Source: Clostridium sp. CAG:967
GTDB lineage: Bacteria; Cyanobacteriota; Vampirovibrionia; Gastranaerophilales; Gastranaerophilaceae
Assembly (NCBI GenBank): GCA_000433095.1
Contig: HF991484.1
Coordinates: 1-43,529 of the forward strand
Direction: 5' to 3'
DNA: 43,529 nt
Shown: piece after piece, positions 8,343 to 15,852 of the stretch
How the letters are laid out: the number at the start of each line of letters is the position of its first letter
How positions within the stretch are numbered: position 1 is the first letter of the stretch
Position numbers and translations under genes: made by a program
Notes under the pieces: model-generated
Database searches by the model: none
The model's input: only the letters and a program-made list of their open reading frames with translations
What the model was told of the DNA's origin: nothing

Positions 8343-9659
8343 ATGACAGACTTTTTAACATGGGATGAAATAAAGAATCAATTAGGCAATGGCTGTTCTG
8401 TAATTTTAGGAAACGGCTTTTCAAGAAGTTATTGCAATAATGCTTTTAATCAATCAGAAATATTACAACATATGCCGTCATTACAAGGTTTAACTGGAAT
8501 ATCTGATATAGAAAAGTGTATTGAAGAAACTCAAGCGAAAGTAAATAATGATTTACCAGAAAAAACTGTTCCTAAGGCAATTATTGAACGTTGGATAAAA
8601 AGTATGTTACATAAAGAATTTATAGATACTCTTTATGGTTTAATGCCTAAATCCTTAAATGAAGTAGAAGATTTTACTGATGATAAACTTGCAAAGTATA
8701 GAGAATTCTTCAACTTTTTTGATAAAGTATTTACCTTAAACTATGATCCATTACTGTATTGGATGCTCATGCGGTTTATAAACTATGGCGACAAAGAATT
8801 TGTTGATTATTCAGACCTTAAGGAACAACTAAATTCTGTTGCTGAAGATTCAAAAGAATATACAAAATTAAAGAAAAAACTTGATACAACGAATGATAAG
8901 TGTATTAAGTCTGTTAGAAACGAAATGTTCCCTGTATATTTAAAGGGAAACGAAGACTATAGGCTAAACATATTATGTAAAAATGAAGTTTTATTAGAAA
9001 AAAGTATCGCAGAAGCTGAAGGGAAAATACTTGGTGGTTGGACTAAAGTTATTCCAGAAGTTTATCAGGCATTTGAAGCTAAGAAAGCTGAAAATATTAC
9101 ATTATGTCAAGAAAGTGATAAATTAGATAGAATTGCAGATACTACAATTGAATCAAAGTTAGAATCGGTTAAACATAATAAAGAAGCTATGAAACTGAAA
9201 ATAAGAGATGGTTTTATCAGTGATAGTTGGAGTAAAGATAATGACCAAACGGTATTTTATCTTCATGGTGCTTTACACTTGATTGAAAGCAGTGATAAAA
9301 CAGTAAAAGTTACTCAAGACGAATTTAAGAAAATGATTGAAAAAGTTAAAGAGAAATGGGATGAAGGATATGAACCTTTAACAGTTCTTGAAAGTTCACC
9401 AGAAGAAAAAGTTGCAAGAATTAATCAATCTCCTTATTTAACAAAATGCTTTAATGAATTTCAACATATATCGGGTATTTTGGTTACTCATGGTTTATCT
9501 TTTATGAATAGTGATAAACATATCATTGATGCAATAAATAGCAATCCTAACCTCGAAAAAATATATGTGGGGTGTTATGCTCAACCTTCAGAAGAAATAA
9601 AAGAAGCATTTGCTAACAATAGTAAAGTTATATTTTTTGATACTTCCAATATGTTCTAA
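8343..9659 (+). CDS. SIR2-like / DUF4917 family protein
   Basis: A 438-residue protein with marks of an NAD-binding SIR2-like fold: CSVILGNGFSRSY at residues 19-31 (glycine-rich loop), VFTLNYDPLLYW near residue 125, VFYLHGALHL near residue 305, and a late ILVTHGLSFMNSD strand-loop. These fit the DUF4917 family, which I place among SIR2-like proteins on motif grounds. Between residues 150 and 290 is a charged helical region. SIR2-like domains in phage-defence systems commonly deplete NAD; that role is inferred here from gene context. A strong AAGGAGT site precedes the ATG, 62 bases after the specificity gene, so it is probably in the same operon. Confidence 0.75.
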   Translation: MTDFLTWDEIKNQLGNGCSVILGNGFSRSYCNNAFNQSEILQHMPSLQGLTGISDIEKCIEETQAKVNNDLPEKTVPKAIIERWIKSMLHKEFIDTLYGLMPKSLNEVEDFTDDKLAKYREFFNFFDKVFTLNYDPLLYWMLMRFINYGDKEFVDYSDLKEQLNSVAEDSKEYTKLKKKLDTTNDKCIKSVRNEMFPVYLKGNEDYRLNILCKNEVLLEKSIAEAEGKILGGWTKVIPEVYQAFEAKKAENITLCQESDKLDRIADTTIESKLESVKHNKEAMKLKIRDGFISDSWSKDNDQTVFYLHGALHLIESSDKTVKVTQDEFKKMIEKVKEKWDEGYEPLTVLESSPEEKVARINQSPYLTKCFNEFQHISGILVTHGLSFMNSDKHIIDAINSNPNLEKIYVGCYAQPSEEIKEAFANNSKVIFFDTSNMF

Positions 9660-9711
9660 TTTTATTTTTACTAAATTTGTGCTATTTTAAATTTATCAGG
9701 AGTTGTGAAGT

Positions 9712-10593
9712 ATGGCAGATAAAGGAAAAGTTCTAACATTATTTTTTATGGATGAAAATTTGGAAGGCAGAATTAAATGTACGATTGGTGGATCAAAATA
9801 CCTTGCATATAAAATTAGTAGGAGTGATATCGACCTTTGTAAGAATATTGATAAGTTAAAACAATCTGGAATTTATTTTTTATTTGGTGCTCCTAACGAA
9901 ATAGACGCAAGAGAAGTTGTTTATATTGGGCAGGCAAATGAACGTAAAAACGGAGAAGGTTTGCTGAATCGTTTAATTGAACATAAAAGAAATTCAACTA
10001 AGGGCTATTGGAATTATGCTATTGCTTTTACCACAATAGGTGGAGCACTTGGTTCTACTGAATTAAACTATTTGGAAAATTATTTTTGTAACCTTGCAAA
10101 AGAAGCAAACAGATACTTGGTTAAAAACGGAAATGAACCAACAATTGGTAGCATTTCAGAGGAACAAATTTGTTCTCTAAATAGTTTTATATCAGATGTA
10201 GAACTGATTTTAACAGCATTAAACTATAAAGTATTTATTCCTATCAAGCAAACGCAAAAATCATTAAATACAACTGAGAATAATGTATTCTACTTAGAAA
10301 GAAAAAATAGAGAAACAGGAATTACAGTAAAAGCAATAGGGCAAAAAACAAAAGACGGTTTTGTTGTATTTAAAGGTAGTTATGTTGCCGAAAAAAATAT
10401 GAAGGTCCTTTATCCTACAGTTAGAGAATTACGACAGAAAGTAAAAGTAGGTAAAGACAGATTATTGCAAGATGATATGTTGTTTAGTAGCCCAAGTTAT
10501 GCAGCAGCATTTATTATTGGTGGAAATACAAATGGGTTGATGGATTGGAAAACTAAAGATGGTATCCCTTTAAAAAACTTGTTAAATAATTAG
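9712..10593 (+). CDS. GIY-YIG nuclease-like protein with C-terminal DUF4357
   Basis: A 293-residue protein. After an N-terminal beta-rich lead, SGIYFLFG and EVVYIGQA (residues about 51-75) give the GIY and YIG halves of the nuclease core, followed by LLNRLIEHKR with a candidate catalytic arginine and STELNYLENYF with a candidate metal-binding glutamate. The C-terminal region, with FKGSYVAEKN, is the DUF4357 type often joined to GIY-YIG domains. Such proteins often occur next to restriction genes. The ATG has a strong AGGAGTT site and lies 52 bases after the SIR2-like gene; it is the last gene of the rightward cargo run. A weak hairpin (10610-10633) follows, then convergent genes. Confidence 0.82.
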   Translation: MADKGKVLTLFFMDENLEGRIKCTIGGSKYLAYKISRSDIDLCKNIDKLKQSGIYFLFGAPNEIDAREVVYIGQANERKNGEGLLNRLIEHKRNSTKGYWNYAIAFTTIGGALGSTELNYLENYFCNLAKEANRYLVKNGNEPTIGSISEEQICSLNSFISDVELILTALNYKVFIPIKQTQKSLNTTENNVFYLERKNRETGITVKAIGQKTKDGFVVFKGSYVAEKNMKVLYPTVRELRQKVKVGKDRLLQDDMLFSSPSYAAAFIIGGNTNGLMDWKTKDGIPLKNLLNN

Positions 10594-10720
10594 TGCTTAA
10601 TTTTAAATTCCTGTTCAAAAAGTGTTCAACAGGCTTGCTATTGAATTTAATTTATAACTTGATACTTATTACATCTATTCTTAAAACAGAGCTGGTATCA
10701 TCAAATTTAATTTTTTAACT

Positions 10721-11047
10721 TTATTTATAACACTTTTCTATAACCTCTTTGCATATTTCGCAATTTCGCTTGTTTTGGAATTTCCTTTGCTCATCCGACT
10801 CATTGTAATTTAAAATTTCTTCTAAAACATCAACCGCCAATTTATAATCTTCTTTACTGGGTTTTCTATCTTGAATTCCTTTAAATGAATTTAGTATAGA
10901 TTTATAGACAAATAGAGCAACTTTATATCTTTTTATTGTAGCATTGAAATGTTCATTAACAAATGCAATAATATCTGAAAAAGTAGCTATAGCTTTTTCA
11001 ATCGTAATAATTTGTCCTGAAATATTGATTGGAAAAATTTTATTCAT
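10721..11047 (-). CDS. Small unknown protein of the transposition operon
   Basis: A 108-residue protein, not recognised. The start at 11047 has a clear CGGAGG site; a longer reading from 11152 lacks one. The sequence is charged and mostly helical, with a short C-terminal cysteine pair (NCEICKEVIEKCYK) that could bind a metal. It is the last gene on the minus strand, downstream of the transposase operon, 52 bases after the 74-residue gene. It may be an accessory or cargo gene; nothing in it shows a function. Confidence 0.6.
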   Translation of the reverse strand: MNKIFPINISGQIITIEKAIATFSDIIAFVNEHFNATIKRYKVALFVYKSILNSFKGIQDRKPSKEDYKLAVDVLEEILNYNESDEQRKFQNKRNCEICKEVIEKCYK

Positions 11048-11099
11048 GTTAACCTCCGTTTTTTCGATTATAGCATATGTTAAATTGGACATTTCAAGG

Positions 11100-11324
11100 T
11101 TATATTTCCACAATATCAAGATTAACTTCATTATATTTGTTAAAATTTTCAATTATATTTAAATAAAAAGTATATTCAAGTACATTGTTATCTTCAAAGC
11201 CTTTGCTAATCATATCTTTTCGGAAATTCTTGAAAGCTTGTTCAACATCACTTTTTAAAAGTTGTCGAAATGCATTGTAGGATACCTCGCATCTAACTCG
11301 TGAATATTTGTGTTTAAGTTTCAT
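11100..11324 (-). CDS. Small unknown protein coupled to the transposition operon
   Basis: A 74-residue basic, helical protein, not recognised. Its ATG lies inside the end of the 225-residue gene (11-base overlap), with GGCGG upstream, which suggests translational coupling. No cysteines form a motif beyond the single one in RVRCEVSYNAF. Its short length and lack of family recognition keep confidence moderate. Confidence 0.5.
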   Translation of the reverse strand: MKLKHKYSRVRCEVSYNAFRQLLKSDVEQAFKNFRKDMISKGFEDNNVLEYTFYLNIIENFNKYNEVNLDIVEI

Positions 11325-11991
11325 ATTTGCCGCCTAACAATATTTTCAATTCAAAATACAACTGTTCAAAATCTTTGTTTCTTCTCCATAAGAATTCATT
11401 AAGTTTTTGGGGCAAATGATGTTTTGTTTGATTGTGAAAAGCACATCTTGTTAAATAAGAATATATTTTTTTGAATTCTTTATTCTCAAGTTTGTTCAAA
11501 AATTCAGCATTTTCTGATTCCAATAGTTCATCAGAAACAAAGACTTGATTTCCATAGATATAAAAATGAAGTTCTGTATCGAAAAACATTCTATTTCTTG
11601 CAATTTTCGGTTTCTGCAGATAAAAAGATTTTAATTTTTTTGTTTGTTTTTCGTACAGTTCAGCCCTAAAAATATCATAAAATTTTGCAGTCTGGTCCTT
11701 ACCAATTCCCGCAATTTGAGAGGTAATATATGCAGGAATTCCAGAACAAAAACTTCTGATTACTGTATCAATAATATTTGAGTTATAAAAACTAAAGATT
11801 GAATATTTGCTCATTACAAAAACCTTTTTGCAATAAGAATATTGACCGTTTGATTCTGAAAGTTTGCCCTCTGTAAGAAGTTCTCGAACAATCGGCATTA
11901 GTTCTTCTGTTTCCATTTCTGTAATCATCAAAAGATTATCAATCGTGAATTTATCCAACCTTCTGCAGAGCTTTAATATTTGTTCTCTCAT
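11314..11991 (-). CDS. Third transposition-operon protein, possible winged-helix DNA binder
   Basis: A 225-residue protein between the ATPase and the small genes, overlapping the ATPase gene by 41 bases and with its own AAAGGA site inside it. Residues 1-55 have a winged-helix pattern: a helix pair (ILKLCRRLDKFTIDNLLMI, ELMPIVRELLTEGKL) then a beta hairpin. Residues 75-105 contain a second helix-turn-helix-like run (AYITSQIAGIGKDQTAKFY). The C-terminal FHNQTKHHLPQKLNEFLWRR faintly recalls the end of IS1595-type transposases, but no catalytic triad is visible. Its position corresponds to TniQ/TnsD-type target selectors in related elements, yet it lacks TniQ zinc-binding cysteines, so the role is open. 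Confidence 0.7.
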   Translation of the reverse strand: MREQILKLCRRLDKFTIDNLLMITEMETEELMPIVRELLTEGKLSESNGQYSYCKKVFVMSKYSIFSFYNSNIIDTVIRSFCSGIPAYITSQIAGIGKDQTAKFYDIFRAELYEKQTKKLKSFYLQKPKIARNRMFFDTELHFYIYGNQVFVSDELLESENAEFLNKLENKEFKKIYSYLTRCAFHNQTKHHLPQKLNEFLWRRNKDFEQLYFELKILLGGKYET

Positions 11992-12667
11992 TGAGCAATC
12001 CTTTCAAAGTATATTCATCTAAAACATCAATTTCATTAGTCTTTGCAAGTTTTTCAATCTTGTGAATAAGTTTCACAAGCTCTCTAAATTGGTTTGTTTG
12101 TCTTGAAAGATATTCAAGACCGCCTTCTGAAAATTCAAAGTCTGTAAGTTTTTCAACTATTTCTCTAATATCATCAGAGTTAAATTGTTCAAACTTCAAT
12201 TTTTTGTAGATCCTATCATATAAATGAGGATATCTTGAAAGTTTTTTGTCTATCAAACCCATACCAACAAGAACAAGAGGACATTTTGTTGTATCGTGCA
12301 AATCTCTTAGTGTTTCAATAGATTTCTTTTCAATCAAATAGTCAACTTCATCAATAATTATCGTAAAACTTTTATTAGCAAGTGCTTTTTTGATTTCGTT
12401 AAAAGTATTATCAATATGCCAGTAGGCTTCAAGTTCTAATTCATTTGCAATTTCCGCAAGCAGCCACCTTGTTGTCATTCCCTGTTTTGCCCGAACATAT
12501 ACACAAGGGTTTTTGAAAGCCCACTTTGCAACTGTTTCAGATTTTCCGAGTCCGGGCTCTCCATAGACAAGTGCCATTTTCGGAATATTTGGCGGTAAAT
12601 TCTGCAACTCAGACATTAGAGCCACAAACTTTTTAACATTTCTTGTTGTAATAAATTCGTTTTTCAT
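11951..12667 (-). CDS. MuB/TnsC/TniB-like AAA ATPase, transposition regulator
   Basis: A 238-residue AAA+ ATPase, one domain in size. Walker A is YGEPGLGKSET (residues 35-45), Walker B SFTIIIDEVDYL near residue 100, then a sensor-like PLVLVGMG and an arginine-rich SRYPHLYDRI. The C-terminal helical lid ends in EYTLKGLLNE. In Mu, Tn7 and Tn5053 this kind of protein binds target DNA, chooses the insertion site and activates the transposase; that role is inferred from family and position. The gene starts three bases after the transposase stop codon, so they are cotranscribed, and it overlaps the 225-residue gene. Confidence 0.9.
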   Translation of the reverse strand: MKNEFITTRNVKKFVALMSELQNLPPNIPKMALVYGEPGLGKSETVAKWAFKNPCVYVRAKQGMTTRWLLAEIANELELEAYWHIDNTFNEIKKALANKSFTIIIDEVDYLIEKKSIETLRDLHDTTKCPLVLVGMGLIDKKLSRYPHLYDRIYKKLKFEQFNSDDIREIVEKLTDFEFSEGGLEYLSRQTNQFRELVKLIHKIEKLAKTNEIDVLDEYTLKGLLNERTNIKALQKVG

Positions 12668-12670
12668 AAT

Positions 12671-14668
12671 TTAATCTCCATATAAATTTATATATTCATC
12701 ACTTCTAATAAAATCTGCAAGCCATTTTCTATCATCAGCATTAGTACAGCCAAGAGCCATAAGCCATTCATATTTTTGGTAATTATCCACAAATAAAGGC
12801 TTGTTCATCTGCTGTTCACGAGCCGTTTGTTTTCGTTCTTTTTTCGGCTTTTGTTCTGTTATTTCAATAGGTTTTTCATCTGGCTCAATTTCAAGAATTC
12901 CAGTTGTTTCAATATCAAAATACTTTTTAAACTCTTTTACAGCTTTGTTTTTAAGTCTTTTATGCTTTTGAGTTATATTTTTTAATCGTTCCATATCATC
13001 AGGCAAGCCGAGATGATTTGCCATTGGGTGAATTTTCTCAACTTTTCTTGCTATACAAATAAATTCGCCTTTAACTGTATAAACATGAACTTTTGACAAA
13101 TCAAAAAGACTGTAACGAACATATACAGGCTCTCTTAAACCAAATAAGGCTTCATTGTAATAGTTATTTCCTAAAAATCTAATGCCATTCCTGTGAATGA
13201 CTTTTGTTTCGGTTTTCATCATCAGATTATTTAATAAATTTTTATCTATATCTTGTCTTTGAACAGTATTTAAAACCTCTTTGATTGTCATATCAGGTAC
13301 ATTTGAACAAGGTTTTGAATTATGATAATTCAACCAAAAATCAAGACATTTAATGACTTGTTGAACAGTCGGAATTTTCCCGCCTGTTGTTTTGAAATAA
13401 TGAGCTTTGTGCAAGTTTTCGCCTCTCATAAGTCTAGCCGGTTTTTCTTCAATTGAAGTTCCGATATATGACGGCATCATCTTTTCAAATTCTTCTTGAA
13501 ACTCAAGAAAAAATCTTTCAATCACTTTTGCTTTTGCGTTTCTAACCTTTGCAAATACTGATTTAATCCCAAAATTTGCATAAACTCCGTTAAAGCCGGA
13601 TTCATCAAAATTGCAGTTTTGAAAATATTTAGCTCTGAAAGCTCTGCCGTTATCTTGATAAACAATTTTTGGAATTCTGCCAAGATTTAAAATGGCATTT
13701 CTTAAAGCACTTGCGATACATTGAGTATTTTCAGACATCATAATTTCATAACCGACCAGAGCACCGCTTTTCCAGTCTAAAAAACCAACAAGAGTTGCTC
13801 TTTGTGCTTTTCCAGTAAATGGGTTAAGCACTTGAAAATTAAGTATATGACCGTCTGCAATAAGAACATCACCAACTTCAAGAGCGGAAATATCTCTTTC
13901 AATATATGGCTCTACTTTATCGTTAAAGGCCTTTTCACCCTCTCTAAATAAAACCCATTTGTCATATTTTGTTGATTTGATTTTTTCTGCATACCTTCTG
14001 TAAGTCATATCGGAATGCAGAGTTTCAAAACCTTTTTTCTGCAAACAGAATTTTGAAAGAGCTATTGCTTTACTGATTTTAAACTTGTTAGGGTGAAACA
14101 GGAATTTTTCAAACTGCTCAATTTCTTCTTTGGCAAGTTCTGTATTTACTTCAAGAGCAGAAGTGCATTTGTATTTCGAAATAAGAGATTCCCACTTTTC
14201 GCCGTTTTCTTCATAGCTTTTTATCCACCTTAAAAGAGTGGAACGTGCCGAAACTTTCCCAATTATTTTATATACATCTTTTAAATATTCTCCGGAATTG
14301 TACAATTCCAAGAATGTAAAATCAGCTTCTTTTTGTGTTCTGCATTTTGACCTAAGCTCACGAACTGCATTGATAATATCAACTTTTGCAAGAGCTTCAA
14401 GTTTTAGTTTTTCTGTTTTGAATTCTGATTTTTGGTTATCAACTGGCACCAGAGAATAAGATTTAATTTCTTCATCAATGAGCTTTTCTTGAATTTCTTG
14501 CTCTAAAGAAGAAAACAAAATCTCATAAGTATAACCGCCCTTAACTTTGATTTTTCTTGCAATGTACTTTTCATTATTGATTGCAATTCTAAGTGTGCGA
14601 TTGCTTTTCAAGCCTTTTAACTCTGCAATTTTATCAATGCTAATATATGTATTTTGTGCTGCTGCCAT
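12671..14668 (-). CDS. DDE transposase of the Mu/TnsB type
   Basis: A 665-residue transposase. Residues 8-60 form a Mu-type/MerR-like winged helix (SIDKIAELKGLKSNRTLRIA). Residues 100-240 hold further DNA-binding helices. The RNase-H core has Asp272 (LIADGHILNF), Asp339 (IVYQDNGRAF) and Glu384 (KVIERFFLEF), a spacing close to that of MuA. The Mu-type C-terminal beta barrel follows (LFGLREPVYVRYSLFDLSKV, near residue 520), and a Lys/Glu-rich tail could contact the ATPase. The ATG has AAAGGTG nine bases upstream. It leads the leftward operon and would bind the AGTTTAGGAATT repeats at both ends. The divergent GNAT gene starts 123 bases away. All three acidic residues are present, so it appears catalytically intact. 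Confidence 0.94.
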   Translation of the reverse strand: MAAAQNTYISIDKIAELKGLKSNRTLRIAINNEKYIARKIKVKGGYTYEILFSSLEQEIQEKLIDEEIKSYSLVPVDNQKSEFKTEKLKLEALAKVDIINAVRELRSKCRTQKEADFTFLELYNSGEYLKDVYKIIGKVSARSTLLRWIKSYEENGEKWESLISKYKCTSALEVNTELAKEEIEQFEKFLFHPNKFKISKAIALSKFCLQKKGFETLHSDMTYRRYAEKIKSTKYDKWVLFREGEKAFNDKVEPYIERDISALEVGDVLIADGHILNFQVLNPFTGKAQRATLVGFLDWKSGALVGYEIMMSENTQCIASALRNAILNLGRIPKIVYQDNGRAFRAKYFQNCNFDESGFNGVYANFGIKSVFAKVRNAKAKVIERFFLEFQEEFEKMMPSYIGTSIEEKPARLMRGENLHKAHYFKTTGGKIPTVQQVIKCLDFWLNYHNSKPCSNVPDMTIKEVLNTVQRQDIDKNLLNNLMMKTETKVIHRNGIRFLGNNYYNEALFGLREPVYVRYSLFDLSKVHVYTVKGEFICIARKVEKIHPMANHLGLPDDMERLKNITQKHKRLKNKAVKEFKKYFDIETTGILEIEPDEKPIEITEQKPKKERKQTAREQQMNKPLFVDNYQKYEWLMALGCTNADDRKWLADFIRSDEYINLYGD

Positions 14669-14775
14669 AATATTACACCTTTTGATGTTTTTCTATATCT
14701 TTATTATGGCGTGTTAGCAACTAAATTTAAGCGCTTTGCTAACTTATGCTAATGCGAGTTTGTAGAATATATTTA

Positions 14776-14784
14776 TGCTAAAAT
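14776..14784 (+). promoter_or_regulatory. Extended -10 promoter, probably leaderless
   Basis: TGCTAAAAT is an extended -10 element ending seven bases before the ATG of the acetyltransferase gene. There is no ribosome-binding site, so transcription would start at or next to the ATG. Confidence 0.55.
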
Positions 14785-14791
14785 CAATCTC

Positions 14792-15316
14792 ATGCAAAAT
14801 GTGTTTTTAGAAACCGAAAGATTAAGTTTAAGATATATAACTCAAGATGATTTTGAAGAATTAAAAATAATTTTAAAAGATAAAGATGTTATGTATGCTT
14901 GGGAATATGATTTTACCGATAATGATGTTCAAAAATGGATTGACAAGAATTTAGAGCGTTATAAAAAATACAACTTAGGCTTTTTTATAATATCTGAAAA
15001 TAAATCAGGAAATATTATTGGTCAAGCAGCACTGGAGCCGGATACGATTGAAGGCAAACAATATTACGAAATCGGTTATATCCTAAAAAAAGAATACCGG
15101 CACAAAGGATATGCAACAGAAGCTGCTAATGCTCTGAAAGAATATGCTTTTAAGACTTTGAAGTTAAATGAAGTTATTTTTGAAATCCGTCCAAATAATC
15201 TTCCGTCTCGTAAGGTTGCTGAAACTTTGGGGGCTGAAATCTGTGGTGAATTTATAAAAAATGTTAGAAGTAAAAAAATGATGCATCTGATTTATAAATT
15301 ATCTAAATCCAATTGA
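14792..15316 (+). CDS. GNAT family N-acetyltransferase, RimJ/RimL-like
   Basis: A 174-residue single-domain acetyltransferase. It starts with the usual ETERLSLRYITQDDFEEL, has the central strand IGQAALEPD...YYEIGYILKKEYRHKGYATEAA with the acetyl-CoA pyrophosphate-binding (R/Q)-x-x-G-x-A pattern, and ends in the IRPNNLPSRKVAETLGAE helix typical of the RimJ/RimL group. The substrate, a protein N-terminus or small amine, is not evident. It is carried inside the transposon, between the divergent transposase and the right end, so it is cargo. Codon use looks like its neighbours. Confidence 0.88.
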   Translation: MQNVFLETERLSLRYITQDDFEELKIILKDKDVMYAWEYDFTDNDVQKWIDKNLERYKKYNLGFFIISENKSGNIIGQAALEPDTIEGKQYYEIGYILKKEYRHKGYATEAANALKEYAFKTLKLNEVIFEIRPNNLPSRKVAETLGAEICGEFIKNVRSKKMMHLIYKLSKSN

Positions 15317-15383
15317 TTAAAATCTACCGACTTTCAGAAAAATTTTTACCAACTTAAAAAGAAAAATTACCAACTAAAATTTT

Positions 15384-15625
15384 AAAATAACGTTGCCCGA
15401 AATTCCTAAACTGTCCCAAAATTCCTAAACTAAACAGAAACCATTATTATACAAGGGTTTTAGGCATGGAAATTTGAATTCCTAAACTGGTAAAAAAAGT
15501 CCGTTTTGGTCCAGTTTGAGAATTTTATTCTTGCCTATTTTTCAAAATTAAAACTCAATAAAATCAATGCTTTGGGGCAAATTTCGCAAACTGTCCCGAA
15601 TTCCTAAACTACCTCAAAAAATACA
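15384..15625 (-). repeat. Transposon right end with at least four transposase-type sites
   Basis: AATTCCTAAACT (inverse of the left-end site) occurs at 15401-15412, 15420-15431, 15477-15488 and 15599-15610. Degenerate copies occur near 15580-15592 and, in opposite orientation, 15509-15526. The last full site ends exactly 15 bases from the TACA terminus. The right end is thus longer and more repeated than the left, as in Tn7-like elements. Confidence 0.87.
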
Positions 15626-15630
15626 CCCTT
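15626..15630. repeat. Right target-site duplication (CCCTT)
   Basis: CCCTT follows the TACA terminus and matches 3781-3785 exactly. Confidence 0.88.
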
Positions 15631-15642
15631 ATCATTCCTAAT

Positions 15643-15662
15643 AAAAAAGACCCCGAAGGGTC
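15643..15662 (-). terminator. Terminator of tRNA-His
   Basis: On the minus strand GACCC-TTCG-GGGTC is followed by six T residues, 13 bases beyond the tRNA 3' end. The TTCG tetraloop makes this a strong intrinsic terminator. Confidence 0.82.
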
Positions 15663-15674
15663 AAATTTAATAAA

Positions 15675-15751
15675 TGGGGCGCCTGATGGGATTCGAACCC
15701 ATGCATATCGGAACCACAATCCGAGGTCTTAACCACTTGACGACAGGCGCC
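15675..15751 (-). tRNA. tRNA-His (anticodon GTG)
   Basis: The minus strand folds as a complete cloverleaf. The acceptor stem is GCGCCTG/CAGGCGC, preceded by the G(-1) that is diagnostic of tRNA-His. The anticodon loop TTGTGGT holds GTG between CGGA and TCCG. The T arm carries GGTTCGAATCC. The 3' CCA is encoded after discriminator C. It reads CAC and CAU histidine codons. Confidence 0.96.
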
Positions 15752-15805
15752 ATTTGTTACTTTTTTATAATAACATAAACATTATTGAAATCAAGACTTT
15801 TATTC

Positions 15806-15838
15806 AAAAAAATTCCACCTCAAAAGGTGGAATTTTTC
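15806..15838. terminator. Terminator of rpaB
   Basis: AATTCCACC and GGTGGAATT make a 9-bp stem around a six-base loop, with T runs in both directions. It lies 14 bases past the rpaB stop and also separates tRNA-His from rpaB. Confidence 0.85.
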
Positions 15839-15852
15839 TTATATTAAGTCGA

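Larger units (their letters stand above)
3786..15625. mobile_element. Complete Mu/Tn7-class transposon with defence cargo (11,840 bp)
   Basis: Both ends can be read directly. The left begins TGTAAATTTAC and the right ends with the reverse complement of TGTATTTTTTG. In each case the site AGTTTAGGAATT starts exactly 15 bases in. A CCCTT duplication flanks both ends. A 33-base perfect inverted repeat (3819-3851 against 15384-15416) lies subterminally. Inside are a DDE transposase and MuB/TnsC-like ATPase on the minus strand, with a rightward cargo operon holding a BcgI-like restriction system, a SIR2-like protein and a GIY-YIG protein. Repeated transposase sites, TG/CA termini and 5-bp duplications are known features of the Mu/Tn7 superfamily. 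No internal frameshift is evident, so it may be active. It inserted between the 480-residue gene and tRNA-His without breaking either. Confidence 0.92.

Noticed and set aside
10594..10720. CCTGTT/AACAGG hairpin as terminator of the cargo operon.
   Set aside because: Six-base stem with a 12-base loop and no T run after it; too weak to call.
11048..11152. Upstream extension of the 108-residue protein.
   Set aside because: The strong CGGAGG site is at 11047, and the extension is hydrophobic, overlaps the next gene and has no ribosome site.
3786..15625. A CRISPR-associated transposon (CAST).
   Set aside because: The element has Tn7/Mu-type genes but no Cas gene, no repeat-spacer array and no TniQ-like zinc protein.
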